Shown in pieces: positions 11,540 to 22,439 of a stretch of DNA of 64,000 nt. The position numbers were made by a program, and so were the translations under genes. The DNA is taken from the NCBI GenBank assembly GCA_022828595.1, contig JAKGHH010000008.1, forward strand, positions 28,016,378 through 28,080,377, in the 5' to 3' direction. How positions within the stretch are numbered: position 1 is the stretch's first letter; every line of letters begins with the position of its first letter. The stretch comes from Nelumbo lutea. Lineage: Eukaryota > Streptophyta > Magnoliopsida > Proteales > Nelumbonaceae. Under the pieces are notes generated by a model that was given only the letters and a program-made list of their open reading frames with translations, searched no databases and was not told the origin of the DNA.

Positions 11540-12552
11540 CTTATTCTTGTTCTCTCTTCCTGTTTTCTTTCCCACCGGTCCCACTGCAAACAAATACCCT
11601 TCCCCTTTGTTGAGTTTTTCATTCGATTGGAGTGATAGTGCCATCCATAACGTCAAAGAAACAATATAAACGTAAATGCTAATCAGGTATAGTGCACTTA
11701 AAATCTCTAATTTAAGAAATTTGATCAAAATTAAAGGAGTTTCTCTACCTCAAAAAGTCGAAGTGATGATTCTTAGATGCTAAATAACTAATTGCTGTTG
11801 AACAGTGGATGTTAGGCATTTATCTTTAGATACCATTACCACTACATAGAAAAATGAACCATGTAAGGTTACAGGACATGAATAAATAAGAACCACTAAA
11901 ATTTTTAGATAGCAATTATCCGTGAGTAATTTCCTCAATAATTCCAATGCAAAGGAGACCCTAATAGTGCAATAAAAGGTTGGCAAAGGATGCTTACGGG
12001 ATAATGTAAGACATCATCTTTAAACCTTTGCTAATTGGTATGGGATAAAAGTGGCACATTTAATTTGGATCAACATGCTCAGAGATTTCCTGAGGAAAGA
12101 TGAACTAAACAACAATTAAATAATTTGAAAGAGAACTAAATGGTAGTAAAGTAATCAACAACCATTTCTCATAAAGTAAGAAACTTACTTTCTCAAATAT
12201 ACCAAGAAAAATGATTCTAGTACTTGTAGAGAGGCAGAATGAAGACAAAAGTCAACAGCACGTAAAGTATCTTTGGTATCAGTTGTTGCAATTTGAAAAA
12301 AAAAAAACAAAAACAAAAATTCTGATAGAAAACCGAAAAATATAAGAATATCAATCACATTAAAATTGGGGGATGCAACTTCTACTTTTGCCCTTCTGTT
12401 GAAAGCACCCCCACTAAGCTAAGGACTATTGTACCCTAATATGTATTTGATATATTTTCTATTGAAAACGAATTCTTTCCCATTTAACCACAACAATAGT
12501 TTTACTAGACTCAAATACTTCATCTACAAATTCCTAAACCAATCATGAGAGG
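11540..12552. other. Intergenic, no gene recognised
   Basis: No domain-bearing frame or terminal repeat found. Sequence near 12360-12550 could be the eroded 5' part of copia E, but I cannot identify an LTR or primer-binding site. Confidence 0.45.
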
Positions 12553-12560
12553 CACCTTGG

Positions 12561-12743
12561 CAAGGTTCAAAATATCATTATGTATTGGGGCCTTTTCGAT
12601 ACTCCCCTACAGGAATTGTATTGGATTAGGCCATGGTTCAAAGGGTACCTGGAACTTAAATCGATCCCTCTAAATTGGTTTTAAAAATAAATAAATAAAT
12701 AAAACATAAAAAAACATCGATACAACCGATACACCCTACCTTG
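12561..12743. mobile_element. MITE of the caaggttcaaaatat family, 183 bp
   Basis: The left end is caaggttcaaaatatc; the right end, reverse complemented, starts caaggtagggtgtatcgg. Flanks caccttgg (12553-12560) and cacgttgg (12744-12751) match at 7 of 8. Related copies are at 27391, 42422 and 57476. Confidence 0.65.
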
Positions 12744-12849
12744 CACGTTGGTCTTTTTCCAATTGATTTGTTTATCACTCTATGGTGACCTTTTGGCTGC
12801 TTCTATTCCTACCACTGGTGAGAAGAGCAGTTCTCCCACCACCAGTTAG

Positions 12850-13785
12850 GTCACCCATTACGTACCAATCAAACTTACCAATGAAAACTACCTAATCTGG
12901 AGAGCCCAGATTGTTACCATATAAACTAAGACTTCACGACTAATGGGCATTGTTGAAGGAACTAAAAAAGCATCGACCAAGGAAATCGAGGATGTAACTA
13001 ATCCTGGTCAAATGGTAGCAAACCAAGGGTATGATTCATGGAGCCAACTCAATCAACTAGTACTCAGTTGATTATTAGTTTCATCTCTGATTGAGGGAAT
13101 ACTAGCTAAGTGGTTGGACTCAACACAACATCAGAAGTTCGGTATGCACTGTAACATTCATTCTCTTCACAATCAAAGGCCCAACTTCTTCAGCTTCGAA
13201 GACTGTGGCAGACTTTTGAAGAAGGGTTCACTATCTGTTTCTGAATATCTGCAAAAAGGTGGAGTCATTGTAGATAAGTTGGAAACAGTTGTAGGTCCAA
13301 TTCTGAGACAACATCTCATTCTCTATATCCTTTCCGATTCAAATATGAACCCGTTGTTACTGCTATAGCTAATCATCCTGATGTGGACTGTCTTAGTATT
13401 GATGACATTCTTGGCTTTCTTTTAAATCATGGATCAACGCAACATGCTCAACCTATTGATGCTTCCCCTGTAGCTAATGCAGCTAATACAAGTCCTAAGT
13501 CCAATTCCAACAATCAGCAGTTCAAATACATAACAACTATCATGGAAGTGGACTAAGATGTGGATGCAAAAACTACCCTAATGACAGAGGTATTGAGGTC
13601 CTCACTCACAGATCACTTGTCAATTATGTAATCGGTTTGGCGATGGAGCTTTTCAATGTTGACGAGGGTCTAACTTGTCATACCAGGGTGAACAATCCCA
13701 AGAGACTGCAGCCTATAATAAAGAACAAGAATAGGAATTGACAAAAACTGAGCGGGTATCCAGATTCGAGGATGACCCATCAGGG
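12850..13785 (+). pseudogene. Copia E gag, broken
   Basis: The plus strand encodes a copia-type capsid precursor in pieces. An N-terminal motif ITHYVPIKLTNENYLIWRAQ sits near 12853-12912, then LMGIVEGTKKAS, then a helical stretch with LLKKGSLSVSEYLQKGGVIV (13214 on). Further fragments near 13540-13740 are probably the RNA-binding tail. Several stops interrupt it. The frame resumes after the small hAT element (14170-14234), and the pol region is found beyond copia A at 19546. Confidence 0.75.
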
Positions 13786-14169
13786 TAGGGGTGTCAATTG
13801 GACTGGACTTAGTCCAATTCGGTCCAGTCTAATGTGAGTCCATTACAAATGGACCTGGTCCAATCCAGTCCAATGAATATTTTGGACCAGTCCAGTGACT
13901 GTCCAATCTGTTTAAATTCCTGTTAATTTATATTGGTTTCAATTCAAACCTGGTTCATTGACACTTATGTTCTTATCTTCTATCAATGGACCAGATATTG
14001 GCCCAATCCAATATAAATTCATTATGGACGGACCAGGTCCAATGCAATATGTCATATTGGTCCATCCAGTCGGTCCAAATTCAATATGTATTATTGGTCC
14101 ATCCAATCTGTCCAAATGGATTTTGATATGAACAAAATCCAACCTAAAACCGGTCCATTGACACCCCTA
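13786..14169. mobile_element. Non-autonomous hAT element, 384 bp
   Basis: It begins taggggtgtcaattggactg and ends ccggtccattgacaccccta. The 8-bp duplication catcaggg is exact (13778-13785 and 14170-14177). The body is made of repeated tggaccNgtcca-type motifs that can pair with each other. It interrupts the copia E gag frame. Confidence 0.92.
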
Positions 14170-14261
14170 CATCAGGGCATCACTTCTAGAGTTTGGACTT
14201 CCTCAAAACAAAACTAATTGTACAGGGCCAAATTGAATGAGAGTGATAAGATACAACAGTA

Positions 14262-15795
14262 TACACTTGGCAGTACAAATAAAGAACAAGAGTTTATATA
14301 TATCAACTGCCTGACTTTTGGTGGAAACAAAACGAATTGTTAAGTTCCAAAGCTGGACATGATGTCTAATAAAGTGAACATCCACCTCAATGTGTTTAAA
14401 GCGCGAATGAAATACTGGGTTAAAGGAAAGGTATGTCGCGCCAATGTTGTCACACCACAGAACCGGCAGGGAGGAGAGAGGAATATGCAACTCCTGAAAG
14501 AGAGATTAGAGCCATAAAAAGTTTAGAAGCAAAAAAAAGCGATGGTCAGGTATTCAGCCTCCATAATAGAGCACGACATAGTAGGATGTTTTCTGGAAGA
14601 CCAAGAGATGGTGTCCGGGCCCATGAATACACAATAGCCACCATGCGACTTCCTGCCATTTGGACAACCCACCCAAACAACGTCAAAGCATGCATGCACA
14701 CACACACACACACTGATCAGCAAACTTGTTGATTATGAAACCAAAGTATAGGGTGTGCTTAACATAGTGCAGTATGCGCTTAACATGGGCCCAATGGGAT
14801 GTGGTTAGGTTGTGCATAACTTAGCAATCTTTAGCCATAGCAAAAGAGAGGTCAAGTTGTGTAAGCAAGATGTACTACAAAGCTCCAACAACTTGACGGT
14901 ATTCATGAGGATCTGCAAGTGGAGTGCCCTATTCTGAGAGAGGTGAATTCCTAAGGGAAGTGGGGTAGAAGCAGGCTTTGCATCGTCCATATGAGACTTC
15001 AGCAATAGGTCAGTGATGTATTTCTTTAGAGAGAGGAAAAGACCCGACTAGGTGGAAAGAACTTCAAAATGTAGAGGAAGAAATGCAAAGGGCCTAATCC
15101 TTAATAGAAAATTGAGAACCCAGAGACTGAATCAGAGTTAGTACATCTTTCGATGAAAACTTGTGACAATTATATCGTCCACGTATATAAGAACAAATAG
15201 AGAATTGGACCCATCATGTTTGAAGATAGAGGAGTTAGATTGAGATGTGGTAAATCCAATAGATAGAATAAAGATAATGAGCTTATGATACCAATCACAT
15301 GGAAACAATTTGAGGCCATAGATCAACTTCAAAAGAAGGCAATCTGGGTGAGAAGTATCCTTGAAACCCAGTGGTTGTGACATATAGATAGTTTCATGAA
15401 TATCCCCATAAAGAAAAGCATTCTAAATGTCCGATTGACGGAGCAGCCAGCCCTGAGAAACTGCAAGACTGAGGAAAACATATATGATGGTAGGCTTAAT
15501 CATAGGGCTGAATGTCTCAGTGTAATTAACGCTAGCCTGTTGAGTGAAGCCCTTAGCAACTAAATAGCCTTTGTAACGGTTAATGAACTCATTACCATGC
15601 CTCTTCAGCTTAAAAATCCGCTTACAACCAATGGGAACAACTCTCAGGGGGTTTAGGTACCAATGTCCATGTGTCGTTTTTGACTAATGCATTAAACTCA
15701 GATTCCATAGCAGAATGCCAGGAAGGATCAATGTTGGCTTGAGTGAAAGAGTGTGGTTCAGTTGGTTCAATTGGTAATGGATGCTTGGTGGTTAA
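14262..15795 (-). pseudogene. Copia A reverse transcriptase and RNase H, broken
   Basis: Leftward from about 15780: WHSAMESEFNALVKNDTWTL (start of the copia RT domain), then QPLGFKD, LIYGLK and the active-site block LFVLIYVDDIIVTS near 15170-15190, then TPLPLGIHL. The RNase H tail with the block RFKHIEVDVHFIRHH ends near 14290 at SQAVDI. The usual residues between this point and the polypurine tract are deleted. Many stops and frameshifts. Confidence 0.75.
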
Positions 15796-15799
15796 AAGG

Positions 15800-17312
15800 A
15801 ACTTGGGACTTATAAGAGGATGTATATGGACTTACCACCTAGGGTAAGTTTTCCTAATAGTGATGGAAAAGTGTGTCGTTTGAAGAATTCTTTGTATGGG
15901 TTAAAACGATCTCCAAGAATATGGTTTGACAAGTTTAGGAATGCCATCTTAAAGATTGATTTTTCTCAACCTCAAGCTGACCACACTTTATTTATTAGAA
16001 GAGTTGATGGTAGAGTAATTTTTTTGATAGTATATGTTAATGACATTGTTGTGACAGGTGATGATATCACAACTATTTCTCAGTTAAAATTATTCATTGC
16101 TTTTGAATTTGAGATTAAGGATCATGGTGATCTCCGATACTTTCTTGGCATTGAAGTTGTAGGATCCAAGAAGGAGATTTTTTTGTCACAAAGGAAATAT
16201 ATACTTGATTTGCTTCATAAGGTTGGGAAATTAGGGTGTAAGCCTATATAAACTCCAATTGATCTCAACCACAAGTTGAAATCTACTGAATGAGAAATTC
16301 TTCCAGATAGGAGGATATATCAGAGATTGGTGGGACGCCTTCTGTATCTTTGTTTGACTAGACCTGACATTTCCTGTGCTATTGGAGTGGCTATCCAAAA
16401 TATGCATGAACCAAGGACATCTCATATGCAGGTAGTTAGTAGAATTTTAACTTACTTAAACGAATGCCCTGGCAAAGGGATGTTGTATTCCAACCACGAC
16501 CATCTAAAGATTGTGGCTTACATGGATGTTGATTGGGCAGGGTCCATTGATGATAGAAGATCTATATCCAATTATGTGCCTTAGTTAGAGGCAATGTGGT
16601 TTCCTAGAGAAATAAGAAACAATCTATGGTTTCTCATTCTAGTGCTGAGGCAAAGTACAGAGCATTGGCTCATGGAGTGTTTGAACTACTTTGGTTGAAG
16701 ACCTTATTGATTGAGATGGGCATCCAAGTAGATGTTCCAATGAGACTATATTGTGACAATCAAACATCCATAAATATTACTCACAATCTTGTCCAATATG
16801 GTCGTACAAAACATATTGAGGTGAATAGACACTTTATTAGAAAAAGAATTGCTAGCGGAGAAATTTGCATTCCTTTTGTAAAGTCAAAGGACCAATTAAC
16901 TGATTGTTTCACTAAAGGTGTTCACCATCCAAAGTTTGCAAAGAACCTTGCCAAGTTAGGCATGATTGACATATATGTTTAGCTCGAGGGGGAGTGTTGA
17001 GAATGGTTAGATAGGGGTGCTTTTGGTCTTTTTTTCATTTCTTATATTCTCGTAGTATTTGGGCACCCAGATAGGGGCCTTCTTGTAATTATTGTTTTTT
17101 TTTTCAAATTATAAAATAAACTTTTAAGGGTGTGAGCAATGAACAATACCCATCTTTTTTGTGAGGGCAAAACTCTACATTTCTTTTCCATTGGAAACTT
17201 CATAATGGTTTTCTATTCCTGCTTCGCTCATGGATGTAGGGTATAAGCCAAACCACATAAATCCATATGTGTTTTTTGTGTTTGTTTCTCTTTATCTCTA
17301 CTTTTACTTTCA
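15800..17312 (+). mobile_element. Copia D remnant (plus): RT, RNase H and 3' LTR
   Basis: The 5' half is absent; the copy starts inside RT at about 15812 (EDVYMDLPP). Blocks in order: LKNSLYGLKRSPRIWFDKF, the active-site strand VYVNDIVVTG, DLRYFLGIEV, VGRLLYLCLTRPDIS, DVDWAGSIDDRRS, SSAEAKYRAL, YCDNQTSINI, RTKHIEVNRHFIRKR and the C-terminal LGMIDIYV. A polypurine tract cgagggggag (16985-16994) precedes the 3' LTR, 16995 to about 17312 (tgttgagaat...ctttca). The RT motif reads YVND instead of YVDD, and frame breaks occur, for example at 16249 and 16582. It lies inside copia A in the opposite direction. Confidence 0.82.
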
Positions 17313-17329
17313 GTTTGGATGTCATTTGA

Positions 17330-18204
17330 ATCTGTTTTCTTGAATTTTTCCACAATATAATTTTTCAAAAGGGCTCATATAAGAAAATATAGCATATGGA
17401 AGTCGATTAACCAAATGTACTACAATATAAAAAGTGTCATACTAGTAGGCAAGACATACAGTAAGGCCCATTTCAATTATATGAGGATGACACCGCTCAA
17501 CATTGTTGCGTGTATGGACATGAAATACGATGGAGGATACCATGGTTAGCGAGAGAGCCTTTAAATTTTGGTAAGTTCAAGACCACCATCAATTTGCGAG
17601 ATCTTTATTTTATGTCCAATTAGGTTTTCAACCATTACCTTAAATTGAAGAAAAAATGAAAATGCATCTAATTTTCGAAATAATGGATATATCGATATGA
17701 GTTGACTAAAGCCATCAATAAAAATAATATAGAAATGATATCCATTAATAGAATTAACGAGGGAGGGACCCCACAAATCTGAATAAATAATGTCTAATGA
17801 GCACTAACAACTGAATCACTAAGGAGAAAAAGGCAACCGATGACTCTTGCCTTGCTGACACGAAGTGCAAAAGGTGGGTTTCTTGTGAGAGGAGAGAGGG
17901 AGCTAACAATCTTCTGCTAGCACACGTTGCATGATCTTGAGTGAAGGTGACCAAGGTGGTCATGCCAGTGATCAATGGTTGTATGTTCTCTTAGGCAAGC
18001 TGTCTTTGAACCGGTAGAGAGCAGTGGAAGTTGATATAGGTCGTTTTTACTCAGACCCTCTAGTGGTATATTTCCTGATGAGTGGTCCTTTACAAAACAA
18101 ACATGAAGATGGAATTCGAAGAAGATATCATTGTCAGTTGTGAAGTGATGAACAAATAATAAATTCTTGGTAATTTCTGGAACATGTAAAATATTATAAA
18201 ACAA
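17330..18204 (-). pseudogene. Copia A pre-integrase and integrase, broken
   Basis: Leftward from 18204: FYNILHVPEITKNLL (end of the protease region), then IDHWHDHLGHL (first His pair of the integrase zinc finger), then CTSCQQGK. The core follows with DLWGPS-like sequence, INGYHFYIIFIDGFSQ and IKISQIDGGLELTK (17600-17561). Degraded motifs continue to SPFEKLYCGK near 17360. Frame changes separate the blocks. Confidence 0.75.
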
Positions 18205-18413
18205 TAGTGGACCGGAAAAACCGGGAACCAGTCACCTGACTGGTTTCGTTTTTCTCCAAAACCGTTGATTTTGGTCAGCAAACCGTTGAACTGGCTAGTT
18301 AATCATTTGAACAGTTTTGGTCGTTTTGAACCGATCGTTTGGGTCGGACCGTTCGATCCAATAACCGGACCCCTGACCGGTTCGGTTGCCAGACCGGCTT
18401 TAAAAACCATGGT
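18205..18413. mobile_element. Repeat insertion in copia A protease region (accggttcaacc family)
   Basis: This stretch interrupts the copia A frame between the protease part ending near FGHPSHH and the resuming LHVPEITKNLL. It is rich in accggtt/aaccggt words, as are 23180-23660, 33795-34338 and 58070-58350. Left edge aatagtggaccggaaaa; right edge, reversed, ccatggtttttaaagcc. Exact borders are uncertain. Confidence 0.5.
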
Positions 18414-18609
18414 GTGAAGGATGTCCAAACCTGTTCCATTGCCTACGATACATAATTTGATCAGGACCTTTGTACTCAAAATGCAGCTTCAAGTCATGGA
18501 GATTAGTAGTGAGGTGATTGGTGGCTCCAGAATCGGGGTACCAATTAACTAGAGTTACCTAACCGAGAAGAGGAAGATGCGATCATAGCAGAATGATTCT
18601 TTGGTTTGG

Positions 18610-19335
18610 TAGGTCGCTAATTGTCAGAGGGAGTAGGCTTGGATTTGTTCTTATCACTACGTGGTTGAGATGGAACAAGACGTTGTCCTTTGTTGATGTC
18701 CTTAACTGCAATGTTAGCAGCCATAACAGATCCAATAAGAAATTTTGAATTATCTAACCTGATCTCATGGTTGAGATGCAAGGCACAAACTTCACCAAAG
18801 GTGTAGTCGGCTGCTCTCACAGTGATTGTAGTGGTGAGTGCCTATAGTCAAGGTCGAGTCCTCCGAGAATGAGAAGAATGAGATCAATCTCAGATAACGG
18901 TTGATCAGCTGCTACTAGTACACATCGGCTAGTTTACGGGCTTTCATCAGGTATTCAGTCATTGACATTGTTCCCTTCCGGATTCAAGCACTTGACTTAG
19001 AGGCAAGAATACGAGACAAAGAATCCCAACATTCCTTGAAGGTGGTGGTTCCCGTAACTTGTGCCAATATTCCTTCAATGAAAAAAAGCCAAGAGCCAAC
19101 CAAGGATCAGACAGCCCTGTTGAACTGATGATATGCTTTTCCTTGCCAGAATCAGATGCAAATCTGGGTGGACAAGAAAAGGAACCGGTGACATAATCAG
19201 AGAGTTTAGCATCTCGTAGTGCTACTGTCATTTGGGAATGCCGCAGTATGAAATTGTGGAGGTCTAACTTCACTGAGACAAACTGATTAACATTGAATGC
19301 AGAGGAAGTTGCAGAACCAACAGAAGCCATTGGCT
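18610..19335 (-). pseudogene. Copia A gag, broken
   Basis: It starts at about 19330 with MASVGSATSS, then FVSVKLDLHNFILRHSQMT, which matches the copia gag opening where an L-x-N-F/Y-x-L-W motif is usual. KLSDYVTGSFSCPP follows. A frameshift follows near 19130. A later segment (18820-18617) includes RAADYTFGEVCALHLNHEI and a basic tail. A primer-binding site lies immediately upstream. Confidence 0.72.
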
Positions 19336-19344
19336 CTGATACCA

Positions 19345-19545
19345 TGAAAGAACTTGAAGGATAACTTTAACTTTAGAGAACTGAAGCAAGTTTGAGAGAA
19401 ACTCTACTATCACAATTCGCCTGTGGAGTTGTATATCAATGATATTTATATATGTATAGAATGATAGGGATAAGATACAACAGTATAACACTTGACAGTA
19501 TAGATAAAGAATAAGAGTAGGAATTAGCATGAAGAGTCCTTATCA
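19345..19545 (-). repeat. Copia A 5' LTR
   Basis: It is bounded on its inner side by the tRNA-iMet primer site tggtatcagagcca (19344-19331) and ends ctttca. The outer start tgataaggactc is inferred from the edge of copia E sequence at 19546. The block caagtgttatactgttgtat is shared with the truncated 3' LTR near 14260. Confidence 0.65.
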
Positions 19546-20260
19546 TGATCTGCATTATCTGGGTTGGTGGGAGTCCTCCTGTGGCAGGAAGCGATGATAC
19601 TGCTGACACAGATCATGTGAAAGTAGGATGTAGTAATGGTCTTCCCATACATCATGTTGGTTCTTCTTCTTCACTTATTTATAAATATCATATTTTTCAT
19701 TTGGGTACTATATCATATTCCCTTATGGCCAAAAATCTCTTTCAGTCAACAAAATTTCTTTGTGACTAAGGATCCAATGGGGAATGTTCTGCTCCAAGGA
19801 CCTAAGTGTAATGGACTCTATCATTTACCAATAGGCGCAGCTATAGGAAGCAATAAAGCATATGGAGTTTCAGCTTGTGTCAGAGACGAATTACATTTCA
19901 AGGCTGGCACGATCAATTGGACCATCCGGACTCCGGAGTTACATAAAATTCACCATATGATTGCCAAGTTTGGACTTCCAAGGCAGCATCCTTGTTCAAA
20001 ATCTATTTGTAGTTCATGCCAAATGGAAAAAGACCACAAGTTACCATTTACAATATTATCAGTCTTGGTCCATTTCTCCTCTTAAGTTAGTATATGCAGA
20101 TGTTTGGGGCCTAACCCCACTATTACCCAATAAAGGATCACGCTATTATGTACTGTTTGTTGATGATTATTCCTAATTTTCATGATTCTATCTTATTTTA
20201 TAGAAGTATAAGGTTATTAATATATTTATTCATTTTCATGAGCATGCTGAGACCTTCATT
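19546..20260 (+). pseudogene. Copia E pol fragment (pre-integrase and integrase N-part)
   Basis: Plus-strand continuation of copia E. It shows HVKVGCSNGLPIHHVGSSS (protease end), FFVTKDPMGNVLLQGPKCNG (pre-integrase; 19760-19815), SSCQMEK, and LVYADVWGLTPLLPNKGSRY with YVLFVDDYS (integrase core start, 20090-20176). Weak similarity continues to about 20260, after which the 3' half is missing. Stops occur within each block. Confidence 0.75.
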
Positions 20261-20703
20261 CACTCCTTGCTTCTAAACCAAGAACTTTGTAAACAAATTG
20301 GGGAGGAGAACTTCATACTCTCCATGCTCACTTGACAGTCATGAATCTATGCTTGTGCATGCCTTGTAATCACCCACATGGACACCATCTATTGGAAACA
20401 TGAAAGTGGTGTCTAATACTTTCCTTCTCCCCATTCAAGTCTTACCCGAATTGGTTTAGCCAGTCCCTCGGGCTTAGAGTCGCTGTAAATAAAAAATGAT
20501 TTCCAATACAACTTTTGAAGGTCCCATCACTTTCATTTCCTTCAAATGATAGGTATCAATTCCATATCAATCCATGTGAGTTGTTTTTGGATAATCACAG
20601 AGGATCTTCACAAATTTGAATAGTTTTGCTTTATAAAATAGAAATCAACTTCCACACCAGCAAAATTGTATTACTTTTGTTGACATAGAAGTTGTTAATC
20701 AAT

Positions 20704-21202
20704 AATATAGTAAATTACAAAGACCTCCTTATACTATGGGGTCAGTAACAATTAACCCTTGAACTTTCATTTGCAACAAAGACCCCCTTGTCCTTGAACT
20801 TTGATTTTGCAGCAAATACTGACTGTGTGAGTTCCGCCAATTAGCTTCTAAAAAGATTCATTCATTAGTTTAATTTTTTAAATCCCCAAACTATCATTTT
20901 ATTATTTATTTGAATGATTTATGATTTGATTAATTTTCTAAATATAATATTGAAGTCCACTCAATTTCTCCAATAGATCCTTGTAGATTTTTGGTTGTAT
21001 TCAATTTTCAAATGAAATGGTAGAGATTTCTTTTTGATAGATATAAATTTAAAATTTTGTTTAATTTTTCTTGGAGAAAGGAGTGGATCATTTTTATATT
21101 TTAAGATGAAGAGAAGTTTCAAGAAACTTTGTTTTTCTATGTTAGTGAAATGATTTTTTATTTATTGTTATTTTAAATGGCTTCATTTAGAGAACATAAA
21201 GG

Positions 21203-21250
<48 letters not shown>

Positions 21251-21430
21251 AATAAAATATATAAGTATATGTATATTAGTCGGTTTGGTAACCAAAACTG
21301 AACCGATACCATTGGTTTTTTTAAAATATCAAACTGACCGATTCGGTTAACCAAATTTTCAGTTCAGTTTCAGTCGGTTTTCAGTTTTTCTTGCTCATCC
21401 CTACGGGGGTTCATTGTAATTTACCCTAAA
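20704..21430. mobile_element. Probable inverted-repeat element carrying a hAT fragment
   Basis: The left edge agtaaattacaaagacctcc and the reverse complement of the right edge gggtaaattacaatgaaccc pair imperfectly, as in other plant gtaaattac MITEs. No convincing target duplication is visible. Inside are a long (TA)n run (21205-21246) and, at 21280-21403, a tcggtttggtaacc-rich piece ending gctcatcccta, like a hAT terminus without its partner. Confidence 0.45.
21205..21246. repeat. (TA)n microsatellite
   Basis: About 20 uninterrupted TA units. Confidence 0.95.
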
Positions 21431-21888
21431 TAATGACTCTTGAATGAGCTCCTAATATCATTTGAGAATTGAGATGGCGAAGAGAAAGCTAACTTGAGAG
21501 TAGAGACTATAGCATTGAACATCACAACTCCCTGACCTGCCAGTAGCCACCTTACGATTGATGAACCAGTTTCGATCAAGGAATAGGATTTAAAACTTCA
21601 GACCAAAAAGAAAAAAATAGTTCATCTGATGTTTGGAAGCTTACAAATAGCAATACAGAAAACGGGATTATGACCCAATCACAAGGTGGCCCACCACTTG
21701 AAAGACCTTGATCAATAACATTGAAGGTGAAGGTGATGGAGTCTGAAGGGATAGCTAATACACACTCCATGGTCACATTTACACCACCACAAGTACGAAT
21801 ATGTAATCATAAGTGAGACCAAATACCTAGGTTATGGATTAGATCCAAGTCACTCTACTCCCAAACCGCCTCCCAATTGAAAGATGCG

Positions 21889-22399
21889 GAGTGTAAATGG
21901 ATCGAATTCGAATCGGATCAGATAATATCTGAATTTGAACCCGATTAAATCCGATATCTGAATTTGATTCGATATTCGATGGATATTGAAAATTAATATT
22001 CGAATTCGAATCCGATTAAATATTTGAATATTCAATTCAATTGAAATTCGATTAATTAATTATTTTAGATAATTAATAAATTTACAAAATAAATATTTTA
22101 TTAATATAAAATATATAAATATATAAATTATTTATATAACTTAATTATTATATATATATATATATATATTTTTTTTATAAAATATTTTATATATTATATA
22201 TAAGATGTAAATAATCGATCAAACTCAAATATTTATCGAATCGAATCAAGTCATATCTGAATTCGAATCCGATTAACTATTTGGTATGAATAGAATATAC
22301 GAATTCGACCGATTAAATATTTGAATTATTCGAGTTCGATTCGATTATATTGAATATCAAATTTAAAATCGAATTTTCGAATATCATTTACCCCCCTAT
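21889..22399. mobile_element. Possible hAT-like element rich in cgaattcgaat
   Basis: The left edge gagtgtaaatggatcgaatt and the right edge, reversed, taggggggtaaatgatattc resemble hAT termini of the taggggtgtaaatgg type. The interior repeats ttcgaattcg and ccgattaaat words. No matching 8-bp flanks were found. Confidence 0.5.
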
Positions 22400-22439
22400 A
22401 CAGGAGTACCACAAAGTTCAACTTAAGCAAGCATCTATG

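Larger units (their letters stand above)
14235..19545 (-). mobile_element. Copia A LTR retrotransposon (minus), decayed and interrupted
   Basis: Read leftward: 5' LTR about 19545-19345 (starts tgataaggactc, ends ctttca), primer-binding site tggtatcagagcca at 19344-19331, then gag, protease, integrase, reverse transcriptase and RNase H. The frame ends at a truncated 3' LTR of about 60 bp (14292-14235), recognisable by caagtgtatactgttgtatc. It lies within plus-strand copia E and is itself interrupted by copia D (about 15800-17312) and by a GC-richer repeat (18205-18413). Part of the integrase-RT linker is missing where D sits. Confidence 0.82.

Noticed and set aside
21280..21403. Complete hAT element
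   Set aside because: Only the right terminus (gctcatcccta) can be seen; no left terminus or 8-bp duplication.
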